DNA of 64,000 nt from Arthrobacter sp. zg-Y820 (GCF_030142155.1 NZ_CP126247.1:558001-622000); one strand, 5' to 3'. Counted from the stretch's first letter, positions 26,772-40,250 are shown. Program-made: numbers and translations. Notes: a model not told the origin generated them from the letters alone.

Positions 26772-27788
26772 ATGGAATTCGGAGCAGTTCTGCAGTGCAA
26801 CCCGCCCGCCGCCCGAACCGTGGCGCTCGCCAAGAAGGCCGAGGAACACGGGTTCGACTACGTCTGGACGTTTGACTCCCACATCCTGTGGCAGGAACCG
26901 TACGTTATTTACAGCCAAATCCTGGCCGAAACCCAAAACATCAAGGTGGGGCCCATGGTCACCAACCCCGCCACCCGGGACTGGACCGTCACCGCGTCCA
27001 CTTACGCCACGCTGAACGCGATGTACGGCAACCGCACGGTGTGCGGCATCGGCCGCGGCGACTCGGCGCTGCGGGTGAGCAACAACGCGCCCACCACGCT
27101 GAAAACGCTGCGCGAATCCATCCACGTCATCCGCGAGCTGGCGAACTCCCGCTCGGTGGAATACAACGGCGCCACGCTCCAGTTCCCGTGGAGCAAGGGC
27201 TCGGAGCTGGAAATGTGGGTGGCCGCCTACGGTCCGCTGGCGCTGAAGCTGACCGGGGAAGTCGGCGACGGCTTCATCCTGCAGCTGGCCGACGTGGACA
27301 TCGCCGAGTGGATGATCGCCACCGTGCGGTCAGCAGCCGCAGCTGCAGGACGCGATCCCATGGCGATCAAATTCTGCGTGGCCGCACCCATGTATATAGG
27401 GGACGACTGGGAGCACATGCGCGAGCAGTGCCGCTGGTTCGGCGGCATGGTGGGCAACCACATCGCTGACATCGTCGCCAAGTACGGTGCCGACGCCGCA
27501 GTGCCGCAGGCGCTCACCGACTACATTGCCGGCCGGGAGGGCTACGACTACAACGAACACGGCCGGGCCGGCAACACCCATGCCGCCTTCGTGCCGGACG
27601 AGATTGTTGACCGGTTCTGCCTGATGGGCACGGCCGAACAGCACATCGAAAAGCTCGAAAAGCTTAAGGCCCTGGGCGTAACCCAGTTTGCCGGCTACCT
27701 CCAGCACGACAACAAGGAGGAAACTCTGCGGGTCTACGGCGAGAGCATCATCCCGGCAATGCGCGAGAACGTGAGCGCGACGGCATGA
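26772..27788 (+). CDS. LLM-class oxidoreductase, putative F420-dependent (CPS_4448 family)
   Basis: 338-residue luciferase-like TIM-barrel enzyme. MEFGAVLQCNPPAARTVALA, FDYVWTFDSH, GIGRGDSALRVSNNAPT and AAYGPLALKLTGEVGDGFI match the LLM core; as recalled it belongs to the TIGR03842 group, annotated as F420-dependent. It lies 13 nt after dihydropyrimidinase and overlaps the permease by 4 nt, so it is integral to the pyrimidine/hydantoin operon. A reductase or oxidase acting on the pyrimidine or hydantoin ring is the natural suggestion, but cofactor (F420 or FMN) and substrate are inferred only. Confidence 0.85.
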   Translation: MEFGAVLQCNPPAARTVALAKKAEEHGFDYVWTFDSHILWQEPYVIYSQILAETQNIKVGPMVTNPATRDWTVTASTYATLNAMYGNRTVCGIGRGDSALRVSNNAPTTLKTLRESIHVIRELANSRSVEYNGATLQFPWSKGSELEMWVAAYGPLALKLTGEVGDGFILQLADVDIAEWMIATVRSAAAAAGRDPMAIKFCVAAPMYIGDDWEHMREQCRWFGGMVGNHIADIVAKYGADAAVPQALTDYIAGREGYDYNEHGRAGNTHAAFVPDEIVDRFCLMGTAEQHIEKLEKLKALGVTQFAGYLQHDNKEETLRVYGESIIPAMRENVSATA

Positions 27789-28675
27789 CCCGCACCGGAA
27801 CCGGGACACCGCCGGCGGCGCGGATTGGCTGGGCCGCCGGCGGTGTGCTGGTTCCGGTACTTCTCTGGGAGGCGTACAAATTCGCCGGTCCGGAAAACGG
27901 CGTGAGCGTGATGGGCCTGCCGCTCCTTCCCCGGACCACTGACCTGGCCATGCCTCATGTTTGGACCATGCTCGTGCGGCTGGCGGAACCGGCGACGTCG
28001 GCCGCGGGGGCGCCGCCCCTGTGGACAGCAGTGTTGCAGGCAGCGGCCTTCACCCTGGGCATCGCGGCGGTGGGCTGGTTCATCGGAGTCGCCGTGGGCA
28101 TGGGACTGGCGGTGGTCATGCAGCGCTTCCGCTCCGCCGGCTCCGCACTGCTGCCCTGGATCATCCTGAGCCAGACCGTCCCGCTGATTGCGATTGCCCC
28201 GCTGGTCCGCCGCTGGGGCTCCCAGCTCGAGATCGGCTCCTTCACCTGGGAGAACTGGATGTCGGTGGCCGTCATCGCCTCCTATCTGGCCTTCTTCCCG
28301 GTCGCCATCGGCGCCCTGCGGGGGTTCTCCTCTCCGCAGGCCAGCCATCTGGACCTGATGCACAGCTATTCGGTGGGCTGGTGGCGCAGCTTCCTGTTCC
28401 TCCGGCTTCCGGCCAGCATTCCCTTCCTGCTGCCGGCGCTGCGCCTGGCGGCGGCAAATGCCGTGATCGGCGCCGTCGTCGCGGAAGTATCGATCGGCCT
28501 GAAGGGCGGGATCGGCCGGATGATCGTGGAGTATGCCGCCGCGGCCGGCGGAGACCCGGGCAAACCCTGGGCGCCAATCTTCGGAGCCGTCCTGCTGGGC
28601 CTGGCAGCGGTCGCTGCCATCACGGTCCTGGGACTGTTCCTGCACCGCTACCGCAGAGGAGAACAAGCATCATGA
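27785..28675 (+). CDS. ABC transporter permease (SsuC/TauC type), pyrimidine or precursor uptake
   Basis: 296-residue permease with about six membrane segments and the EAA-type loop GALRGFSSPQASHLDLMHSY followed by RLPASIPFLLPALRLAAANA, where the ATPase docks. Start ATG overlaps the oxidoreductase stop as ATGA. Operates with the ATPase, second permease and lipoprotein downstream; the substrate is presumably the pyrimidine, hydantoin or ureido compound degraded by the first three genes. Confidence 0.88.
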   Translation: MTRTGTGTPPAARIGWAAGGVLVPVLLWEAYKFAGPENGVSVMGLPLLPRTTDLAMPHVWTMLVRLAEPATSAAGAPPLWTAVLQAAAFTLGIAAVGWFIGVAVGMGLAVVMQRFRSAGSALLPWIILSQTVPLIAIAPLVRRWGSQLEIGSFTWENWMSVAVIASYLAFFPVAIGALRGFSSPQASHLDLMHSYSVGWWRSFLFLRLPASIPFLLPALRLAAANAVIGAVVAEVSIGLKGGIGRMIVEYAAAAGGDPGKPWAPIFGAVLLGLAAVAAITVLGLFLHRYRRGEQAS

Positions 28676-29502
28676 GCGAATCAACCGAATCGGCAGTGCC
28701 GGAACCGGCGGTGGAAGTCCGCGACGTCCACCGGATCTTCGCCACCGGAAAGGGCTCCGTCACGGCACTGGAAGCGGCCAGCCTGACCGTGGCACCGGGC
28801 GAATTCGTGTCACTGATCGGACCCTCGGGCTGCGGCAAGAGCACTTTGCTGCGCCTGATCGCCGACCTTGACGAACCGAGCAGCGGAACGATCAGCGTTT
28901 TCGGCCGGACCGCCCGGCAGGCCCGCCGGGAGCAGGCCTACGGGATTTGCTTCCAGCAGGCCGGGCTGCTGCCCTGGCGGACCGTGCGGGCCAACATCGA
29001 ACTGCCGCTGCAGCTGCACGGGGTCGCGGCGAAAGCCCGCAAGGACCGCGCCGAGGAACTCCTGGGCATGGTGGGGCTGTCCGAGTTCGCCGATTCCTTT
29101 CCGGATCAGCTCTCCGGCGGCATGCAGCAGCGCGTGGCCATCGCCCGGTCCCTGGCCGAAAGCCCGCGCCTGCTGCTGATGGATGAGCCGTTCGGCGCCC
29201 TGGATGAGATGACCCGCGAACGGATGCAGAACGAACTGGTGCGGATCTGCGCGGAGACCGGCGCCGCCGTCGTTTTCGTCACCCACTCCATCCCGGAAGC
29301 AGTGTTCCTCTCCGACCGGGTGTTCGTGATGTCGGCACGGCCGGGCCGGATCAAGGACGTGCTGCCGATGCGCCTCGGGGCGGCGGGGGAGCGCGGCGAG
29401 AACCTGCGCGAGGACACCGCGTTCTACGCGGCCATCACCGCGGTGCGCGAAGCCCTGCACGGCACGTCGGTGTCGGAGCTGCGCGGAGTTGAGACCCGGT
29501 GA
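28672..29502 (+). CDS. ABC transporter ATP-binding protein (SsuB/TauB type)
   Basis: 276-residue ATPase: Walker A GPSGCGKST (about residues 47-55), Q-loop ICFQQAGLLPW, signature LSGGMQQRVAIARSL, Walker B LLLMDEPFGALDE and switch His in VTHSIPEAVFLSD. ATG shares ATGA with the permease stop, and its own stop overlaps the next permease start as GTGA. Confidence 0.92.
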   Translation: MSESTESAVPEPAVEVRDVHRIFATGKGSVTALEAASLTVAPGEFVSLIGPSGCGKSTLLRLIADLDEPSSGTISVFGRTARQARREQAYGICFQQAGLLPWRTVRANIELPLQLHGVAAKARKDRAEELLGMVGLSEFADSFPDQLSGGMQQRVAIARSLAESPRLLLMDEPFGALDEMTRERMQNELVRICAETGAAVVFVTHSIPEAVFLSDRVFVMSARPGRIKDVLPMRLGAAGERGENLREDTAFYAAITAVREALHGTSVSELRGVETR

Positions 29503-30347
29503 GCACCGTGGGAACGTCGGCGCAGCCGACTGGAGCGTCGCCGACTGGAGCGGCGCCGGCACTGGCCGCCGCCACTTCGCCTGCCCTGCTCGCACGGGCG
29601 GTCGACGGCGGCCGACAGGCACTGCTGCCGGTGCTGCTGGGCGTCGCGGCGGTCCTGCTGTGGCAGGGCGCGGTGACCCTGTTCCAAGTGCCGCCGTTCG
29701 TGCTGCCCGGGCCGTTCGCCATAGCCGCGGCGTTTTTCGGCAACCTCGGCACTATTGTGTCGGCGTCCCTTGTGACCGGAGGCAATGCGGCGGTGGGACT
29801 GGTCGCCGGCGGGCTGCTGGGGGTGGTGGCCGCCGTGGTCGCCGCCTTCCTGCCAATCTTTGACCGGCTAACCGGACCGCTGGTGTCAGCGCTGTCGGTG
29901 GTGCCGATCGTGGCCGTGGCTCCGGTGCTTTATACGATGTTCGGCGCCGGCGAGGAGGCGCCGCGGCAGATCGTGGCCGGAATCGCCGTTTTTGTGCCGG
30001 TCTACGTGAATTCGCTGCGCGGCTTCCGGCAGGTCCTGCCCGTGCACCGTGACCTTATGCGCTCCTATGCCGCGGGCCGCTGGCAGGTCACCCGCGCCGT
30101 CACCCTCCCCAGCGCCGTCCCGTACATGTTCACCGGGCTGCGGATCGCATCCTCCCTGGCCGTGATCTCGGCGCTCATCGCCGAATACTTCGGCGGCCCC
30201 GTGGGCGGACTGGGCAAATCCATCACCTCGGCGGCCTCCGGCAGCAACTACACGCTGGCCTGGGCCTACGTGCTGGGCGCCGTCGTCGTCGGCCTGGTCT
30301 TCTTCTGCGCCACCGCGGCACTGGAGAAATACAGCTCCCGGCACTGA
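29499..30347 (+). CDS. ABC transporter permease (second), same importer
   Basis: 282-residue integral membrane protein of the same family as the permease at 27785, with SLRGFRQVLPVHRDLMRSYA and TLPSAVPYMFTGLRIASSLA as the EAA-type loop. GTG start at 29499 in GTGA coupling. Two different permeases suggest a heterodimeric channel, as in ThiX-like importers. Confidence 0.88.
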   Translation: MSTVGTSAQPTGASPTGAAPALAAATSPALLARAVDGGRQALLPVLLGVAAVLLWQGAVTLFQVPPFVLPGPFAIAAAFFGNLGTIVSASLVTGGNAAVGLVAGGLLGVVAAVVAAFLPIFDRLTGPLVSALSVVPIVAVAPVLYTMFGAGEEAPRQIVAGIAVFVPVYVNSLRGFRQVLPVHRDLMRSYAAGRWQVTRAVTLPSAVPYMFTGLRIASSLAVISALIAEYFGGPVGGLGKSITSAASGSNYTLAWAYVLGAVVVGLVFFCATAALEKYSSRH

Positions 30348-30421
30348 CATCGCCGGTTTTCACTGCCGTCCCGTCCGGACGGTCTGCATTGATCTGCTCA
30401 CACCCAAATGGAGGCTATGAA

Positions 30422-31564
30422 ATGGCAAGTGGAAAACGTATCCGCACCGCCGCAGCGGCGGGAACCGCAGCAGTCCTGGTTTTGGCCGGCTGTGCCTCGG
30501 GCAGCGGTGCTGAGGAGGGGGAGTCCGCCGAAGAGCTGACGCCTGTGAAGCTGCAGCTGCAGTGGTTCTCGCAGGCGCAGTTCGCCGGTTATTACGCGGC
30601 CCTGGACCAAGGCTTTTTCGAAGACGAAGGCCTGGAGGTGGAAATCGTCGAGGGCGGAGCCGACATCGTGCCGCAGGATGTGCTGGCCTCGGGGGACGTG
30701 GATTATGCGATTTCCTGGGTGCCGAAGGTGCTGGGCTCCATTGAACAGGGCGCCAACATCACCAACGTGGCGCAGATCTTTGAGCGCAGCGCCACGCTGC
30801 AGGTCGCCATGGCCGACTCCGGAATCGACGGCCCGGAAGACCTCGCGGGAAAGAAAGTGGGGTCCTGGGGCTACGGCAATGAATGGGAGCTCTTCGCGGG
30901 CCTGCAGGACGCCGGAGTGGAGCCGGGCGACATTGACCTGATCCAGCAGGCCTTCGATATGAACGGCTTCCTGTCCGGAGACATTGATGCAGCCCAGGCC
31001 ATGACGTACAACGAGTACGCGCAGGTGCTGGAGACCATCAACCCGGAGACCGGAGACCTGTTCCAGCCCGAGGACCTGACGGTCATTGACTGGAACGAAG
31101 AAGGGTCCGCCATGCTGCAGGACGCCATCTGGGCCGATGCCAGCCGGCTTGCCGATGACGCCGAATATCAGGAAACCACCACGGCATTCATCAAGGCAGC
31201 GATCAAGGGCTGGATCTACGCCAAGGATAATCCGGAGGAAGCGGCCGCGATCGTGACCGAATCCGGATCCACCCTGGGCCAGAGCCACCAGCTGTGGATG
31301 ACGAACGAAACCAACAAGCTGATCTTTCCGTCCACCAACGGCGTCGGCATGATCGATGAACAGGCGTGGAAGCAGACCGTGGAGATTGCCATGGGAACGC
31401 AGAACGAAACGGGAGCAACCATCCTGACCACCGAGCCGCCGGAAACGGCCTACACCAACGAGTACGTGGAGAAGGCGCTGGCGGAATTGGAAGCCGACGG
31501 CGTGGACACCAAGGGCGCGGATTACGAGCCGATCGATGTGACGCTGGCCGAGGGCGGCAACTAG
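30422..31564 (+). CDS. ABC substrate-binding lipoprotein, NMT1/THI5-like
   Basis: 380-residue lipoprotein (lipobox LVLAGC, Cys24) of the NMT1/THI5-like class, with VKLQLQWFSQAQFAGYYAAL and FFEDEGLEVEIVEGGADIVP typical of riboflavin/thiamine-precursor and pyrimidine binding proteins. ATG 30422 follows GGAGG by 7 nt. Its length and AxxAGYYAAxxxGFY-type opening match ThiY-like proteins. Last gene of the operon; the stop codon is followed after 7 bases by the truncated 5S sequence and an rrn-type terminator, which must end this operon. Confidence 0.9.
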   Translation: MASGKRIRTAAAAGTAAVLVLAGCASGSGAEEGESAEELTPVKLQLQWFSQAQFAGYYAALDQGFFEDEGLEVEIVEGGADIVPQDVLASGDVDYAISWVPKVLGSIEQGANITNVAQIFERSATLQVAMADSGIDGPEDLAGKKVGSWGYGNEWELFAGLQDAGVEPGDIDLIQQAFDMNGFLSGDIDAAQAMTYNEYAQVLETINPETGDLFQPEDLTVIDWNEEGSAMLQDAIWADASRLADDAEYQETTTAFIKAAIKGWIYAKDNPEEAAAIVTESGSTLGQSHQLWMTNETNKLIFPSTNGVGMIDEQAWKQTVEIAMGTQNETGATILTTEPPETAYTNEYVEKALAELEADGVDTKGADYEPIDVTLAEGGN

Positions 31565-31571
31565 CGGCCGG

Positions 31572-31659
31572 CGGTCCCATTCCGAACCCGGAAGCTAAGA
31601 CCCACAGCGCCGATAGGACTGCATCCGGGAGGATGTGGGAGGGTAGGCCGCCGCCGGAC
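31572..31659 (+). pseudogene. 5'-truncated 5S rRNA copy
   Basis: 88 bases align without gaps with nucleotides 32-119 of the complete 5S gene at 39992-40110, with five substitutions (two in the CGATGGTACT loop, three near the 3' stem). The first 31 nucleotides are missing, so the terminal stem cannot form and it is not a functional 5S. Similarity continues beyond the 3' end through the terminator and the inverted repeat near 31814, showing that the whole rrn 3' flank was copied. It begins 7 bases after the stop of the ABC lipoprotein. Confidence 0.93.
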
Positions 31660-31695
31660 AATATGCACGGTTGAAAGACACCGGTGGTTCAGAGA

Positions 31696-31727
31696 GTAAG
31701 GCCCCGCCGGGTTTGGCGGGGCCTTAC
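31696..31727 (+). terminator. rrn-type terminator serving the pyrimidine operon
   Basis: Perfect 13 bp stem (GTAAGGCCCCGCC / GGCGGGGCCTTAC) with a 6-base loop, followed by TTGTGTAA. Same terminator as after the intact 5S gene (40147-40175), which has a 3-base loop. Here it lies downstream of the transporter operon. Confidence 0.9.
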
Positions 31728-31813
31728 TTGTGTAACCCGGCGTCCTTGTTTAGCCAGGCCGGCCCCCTTCCGGGCCCGTCCACCCCGTTCCCGGGCCCTG
31801 GTTCCCTGTGCCC

Positions 31814-31869
31814 CGAGATGGCAGAAACTGCACGTTTGGGGCCTGGGAAAAGCACTTCCTGCCATCTCG
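31814..31869. repeat. Inverted repeat after truncated 5S, shared with the rrn end
   Basis: 11 bp arms CGAGATGGCAG (31814-31824) and CTGCCATCTCG (31859-31869) enclose a 34-base middle with conserved AAACTGCACGT and AGCACTT. A related element lies at 40194-40250, directly after the intact rrn terminator. Part of the duplicated block; could form a hairpin in RNA or bind a protein. Confidence 0.7.
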
Positions 31870-32120
31870 CGGGAGAGGGGAGGTTTGTATGAAGGTCCCC
31901 TCTATAAGGACTTCATGCCGGCTGGTTGCTGGTTGGATACCCGAGGCATGGTGCCCCCACGTCACCGGTGGAAGTGATTATCTGAGCCCTTGCGGCTAAC
32001 CGGGTCCGTCCCCTATGCCTCCTCGACCCGTCACTGTAGTCTCCCGGGTCACGGTGCTGCTCATGAATCACAGTGGCTACCGGAGCTCACAGATTTATCG
32101 ACCGGAGACGGGATCCCCTT
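31870..32120. other. Spacer upstream of the surface protein gene
   Basis: No gene seen. TGAAGGTCC/GGACTTCA arms (31890-31915) form a small hairpin. TTGCGG at 31990 with TATGCC 18 bases later is a possible weak promoter for the gene at 32121. Confidence 0.35.
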
Positions 32121-33896
32121 ATGAGTGTGCAAGGCAGAGCGGGCCACGCTGTTGGAGCGGGGCAAAAGCAACAAAGAACAAGGCGGCAGATCACCAGAGC
32201 CTCATTGGGCGTCATCGCGGGATTGTTCATGATGATTGTTCCGCTGGCGGTGCCTGCCCACGGTGTTTTCAACGGGGAGTCACCGGGCGACGAGGTTCCG
32301 GTGGGTGCTGTCGAGGTCACCATGACCGGCACTGGGCAGGGAAGTGCCGTAACTGGGGGCCTTCCGCCGGTGGGTGCCGCTTTCGATCCGACCACCGGGT
32401 ACCCCGCGGATGTTCCCGAGGGGTATGAAACCGACAACCCGTCTTTCGCCGGCGTGATCACGACCGTGGACCTTGAGGGAAATACCCAGCAGATGTACTG
32501 CATCGATATCAGGACTTCCACCTATGCAGGGCTTGGATATGAGGGAGGAACTTGGAGTGAATCCAATGTGCCGAACATTGGATATGTGAACCGCGTCCTG
32601 AACAGCTACTATCCGGAGCAGCCGGGACTTCCCGCCGGAGCGCCGTCCGACGACGTTCGTGCTGCTGCTGTACAAGCGGCCGTGTGGTTCTTCAGTGACG
32701 GCTTCGTGCTGCAAGACACCGACCCGGTCCGCCCGTTCACGCTGGCCATTGTGCAGGCCGTCCTGCTCGCCGGGCCCCTCGCCGAACCGCCGGCCCCGGA
32801 TGTCTACATTGAACCGCCGGTCGCTGCCGGGCCGGTCGACGGTGTCACGGGGCCCTTTACGGTGACTGCCGCGGAGGGTGCCGAGTTGACTGTGTCAGTT
32901 CCGGAAGGTTACACGCTCTATACGGATGCTGCCGGTACTGTGCCGGTAACCAACCCGGTGGGCTCCGGAATCCAGGTGTGGGTGCGCAGCACCGCCCAAA
33001 CGACCGATCCCGTGGTGATCAATGCCAGGGCGGTCGTGCCAGTAGAGACGGGCAACGTTTACCTCTACGCGGGTAACAACCCTGACGTCGCCACCGCGCA
33101 GAAGCTGATCCTTGCTGCCGACGCCGAAGTGGATTCCACTGCTGAGGCCACAGCGGAATTTTTCATTGCCGGAGACCTGGCGGTGACCAAGACCTTTGCC
33201 GGTGCAGCTGTCGGACAGCAGCAAGCCATTAGCCTCACTGTTGATTGTGGGCCGGCAGGGCAGTATCTGATTGAGATACCGGCAGGAGCTGCCGCCGCCG
33301 TCTCCGAAACAATCACCGGTCTCCCGGTGGGGACCGTTTGCTCGGTGACTGAATCAACTACCGGTTCGACATCGGCAGTGACGGTAACCGCGACGCTTCC
33401 CGACCCTGTAGAAATAGGCGAGGGTGAGAACACCTTAACCGTCATGAACACGGTGGAATACAACCCGGGAAGCCTTCTGATCACAAAGACGATCAGCGGC
33501 TCGGGAGCGGGGCTCCAAGACGACATCCTGATCCACGTTCAATGTGGTGACGGCATCCTGGACGAAACGATCATCCTGCCCGCGGGCACTGCTTCCGGGG
33601 AGTACACGCAGCTGTACGAGAACCTCCCGGCGGGGACCCCATGCCGGATCTCCGAGCCGACATCGGGCGCCAATGAGGACGTAACCGTCGAATCCTTCTT
33701 CACTGGCGACGTCTCTATCATCGCCGGCGAGGTTCAGGTCACTGGGGTTACCAACGCTTTCGCTCCTGTTCCCTACACCGAGCGGTTGCCCAAGACCGGA
33801 TCTGCCAGCACGGCAAGTCTCGCGCTGGCAGGAGGAGGAGCCCTGGTAGTGGGCACCCTGCTGGTGATGGGCTCGACGCGCCGGCGCCGAAAGTAG
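32121..33896 (+). CDS. LPxTG-anchored surface protein with thioester (TQxA) domain
   Basis: 591-residue wall-anchored protein. Signal peptide about 1-48 with an RRQ n-region. A thioester domain follows: Cys127 in QMYCIDIRT and Gln185 in AAAVQAAVWFF, the pair that forms an internal Cys-Gln thioester able to bind host or surface amines covalently. After a linker domain come two DUF5979-like beta repeats (about 350-455 and 456-550, each with a conserved Cys pair such as LTVDCGPAG..GTVCSVTE). The C-terminus has LPKTG (556-560), a membrane segment and RRRRK, a class E/A sortase signal. No sortase gene is in the window. ATG 32121 chosen (GGGA 7 nt upstream); a GTG at 32073 in frame would add 16 residues. 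Confidence 0.9.
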   Translation: MSVQGRAGHAVGAGQKQQRTRRQITRASLGVIAGLFMMIVPLAVPAHGVFNGESPGDEVPVGAVEVTMTGTGQGSAVTGGLPPVGAAFDPTTGYPADVPEGYETDNPSFAGVITTVDLEGNTQQMYCIDIRTSTYAGLGYEGGTWSESNVPNIGYVNRVLNSYYPEQPGLPAGAPSDDVRAAAVQAAVWFFSDGFVLQDTDPVRPFTLAIVQAVLLAGPLAEPPAPDVYIEPPVAAGPVDGVTGPFTVTAAEGAELTVSVPEGYTLYTDAAGTVPVTNPVGSGIQVWVRSTAQTTDPVVINARAVVPVETGNVYLYAGNNPDVATAQKLILAADAEVDSTAEATAEFFIAGDLAVTKTFAGAAVGQQQAISLTVDCGPAGQYLIEIPAGAAAAVSETITGLPVGTVCSVTESTTGSTSAVTVTATLPDPVEIGEGENTLTVMNTVEYNPGSLLITKTISGSGAGLQDDILIHVQCGDGILDETIILPAGTASGEYTQLYENLPAGTPCRISEPTSGANEDVTVESFFTGDVSIIAGEVQVTGVTNAFAPVPYTERLPKTGSASTASLALAGGGALVVGTLLVMGSTRRRRK

Positions 33897-33932
33897 GCAC
33901 CGCAGGACCGCAGATTGCACTTTCCTAACGAC

Positions 33933-33965
33933 GGCGGGGCCGGCTCCTTGAGGGCCGGCCCCGCC
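33933..33965 (+). terminator. Terminator hairpin after surface protein gene
   Basis: 12 bp perfect stem GGCGGGGCCGGC / GCCGGCCCCGCC with a 9-base loop, 36 bases after the surface protein stop. No T-run follows, but the stem is strong enough to act as an actinobacterial terminator insulating the rrn promoters. Confidence 0.75.
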
Positions 33966-34013
33966 GGCTTACCCAGCCTCTTGAAACCGGCCGCGGAGGC
34001 TCCCGGGGTCGAT

Positions 34014-34042
34014 TTGCGGGCCCGGCGAAACCTGTGTAGAGT
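34014..34042 (+). promoter_or_regulatory. Probable rrn promoter P1
   Basis: TTGCGG (34014-34019), 17 base spacer, TAGAGT (34037-34042). About 440 bases upstream of the 16S gene. Confidence 0.5.
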
Positions 34043-34211
34043 CTTCTAAGTCGCCGCGGCCGGGAGTTGGAAAACTTCACGAGCATGGCGGCCACACCAC
34101 ACCAAAAACATCCTGGTGATCCATCCTGCGCTGAGAAGCCCGGGAGCGGAAAGCCGGGGATTTGGCGTGGGTTTCTCCGGACAAACGAAGCAGTCTTCGG
34201 AATATACCGAA

Positions 34212-34240
34212 TTGCTAAAACAGTCCGGATGAAATAGAAT
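34212..34240 (+). promoter_or_regulatory. Probable rrn promoter P2
   Basis: TTGCTA (34212-34217), 17 base spacer, TAGAAT (34235-34240) followed by an A-rich stretch. Better match to the actinobacterial housekeeping sigma consensus than P1. Confidence 0.6.
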
Positions 34241-34309
34241 AAAGAAACACTGCAGCGAAGAGAAAAGAAAGACATTGAATTGTTTTTCCGAGTATTTCGG
34301 ATGCATCTG

Positions 34310-34339
34310 TTGTTTGAGAACTCAATAGTGTGCCAAGTT
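34310..34339 (+). promoter_or_regulatory. rrn leader antitermination (nut-like) element
   Basis: TTGTTTGAGAACTCAATAGT followed by GTGCCAAGTT is the actinobacterial leader box; a related TTGTTTGAGAACTACATAGT occurs in the 16S-23S spacer at 36401. Such elements load Nus factors on rRNA transcripts. Confidence 0.6.
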
Positions 34340-34481
34340 TATTGATACCAATTATTTTAATTGGTTGAACTGGTTCTTCCGCCCACCCCGTGGGTTGGGA
34401 GGACTTTTTTAGCTGGTTTCGAATTTAGTGCAGGACCGTGCAGCCAATTTTCCTTGGCTCCGGTGCTGTGTCTGTAACACA

Positions 34482-39710
<5,229 letters not shown>

Positions 39711-39991
39711 CCACACCACAATCTGGGAGAACACGACTTCAAACGGTTCTCCAAAGTATAAAGGGTTGTGTTGATCATGCTGCTTGCGTCCACTATGTGG
39801 TTCCCGGATAACAAACCCGTGTGGTTTGTCACCCGTGGAACCGGCACCGCCACACCCTTTATTCGGGGTGGGTGCCGTATAATTACAGTTATAACTTCGC
39901 TATTGCAACACATTCTTTTTGATGGTGTGTTGTGTTGTGACCATTGATTTCCCCTCACCCAGGTTTGTTTATGGGTGGTGCGGGTGGAAGG
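39711..39991 (+). other. 23S-5S spacer with processing-stem half
   Basis: 281 bases. GCTTGCGTCCACTATGTGGT (39783-39802) pairs with the ITS segment at 36411-36430. A second hairpin with CACCCGTGGAACC and GGGTGTGGCG-type arms follows. No tRNA or gene. Confidence 0.7.
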
Positions 39992-40110
39992 GTTACGGCG
40001 GTCATAGCGTGGGGGAAACGCCCGGTCCCATTCCGAACCCGGAAGCTAAGACCCACAGCGCCGATGGTACTGCATCCGGGAGGATGTGGGAGAGTAGGTC
40101 ACCGCCGGAC
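39992..40110 (+). rRNA. rrf: 5S ribosomal RNA
   Basis: 119 nt, complete. GTTACGGCGGT at the 5' end pairs with ACCGCCGGAC at the 3' end; the conserved CCCGGTCCCATTCCGAACCC loop and GAAGCTAAGACC stretch are present. A copy lacking the first 31 bases lies at 31572. Confidence 0.97.
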
Positions 40111-40146
40111 AATATTTACGGTTGAAAGACACCGGTTGTTCAGAGA

Positions 40147-40175
40147 GTAAGGCCCCGCCATTGGCGGGGCCTTAC
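40147..40175 (+). terminator. rrn operon terminator
   Basis: 13 bp stem GTAAGGCCCCGCC / GGCGGGGCCTTAC with ATT loop, then TTGTTTAA. Original of the terminator copied to 31696. Confidence 0.93.
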
Positions 40176-40193
40176 TTGTTTAACACCGCGCCG

Positions 40194-40250
40194 GGATGGC
40201 AGAAACTGCACGTCCCGGCCCCGGGAAGAGCACTTACTGCCATCTCGCGA
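40194..40250. repeat. Inverted repeat after rrn terminator
   Basis: GATGGCAG (40195-40202) and CTGCCATC (40237-40244) with conserved internal AAACTGCACGT and AGCACTT, related to 31814-31869. Sits between the rrn terminator and the convergent TetR gene. Confidence 0.7.

Noticed and set aside
26772..27788. RutA-type uracil monooxygenase
   Set aside because: No rutB-F genes are present, and the neighbours belong to the reductive pathway.
31572..31659. Second functional 5S gene
   Set aside because: It lacks the first 31 nucleotides and cannot form the terminal stem.
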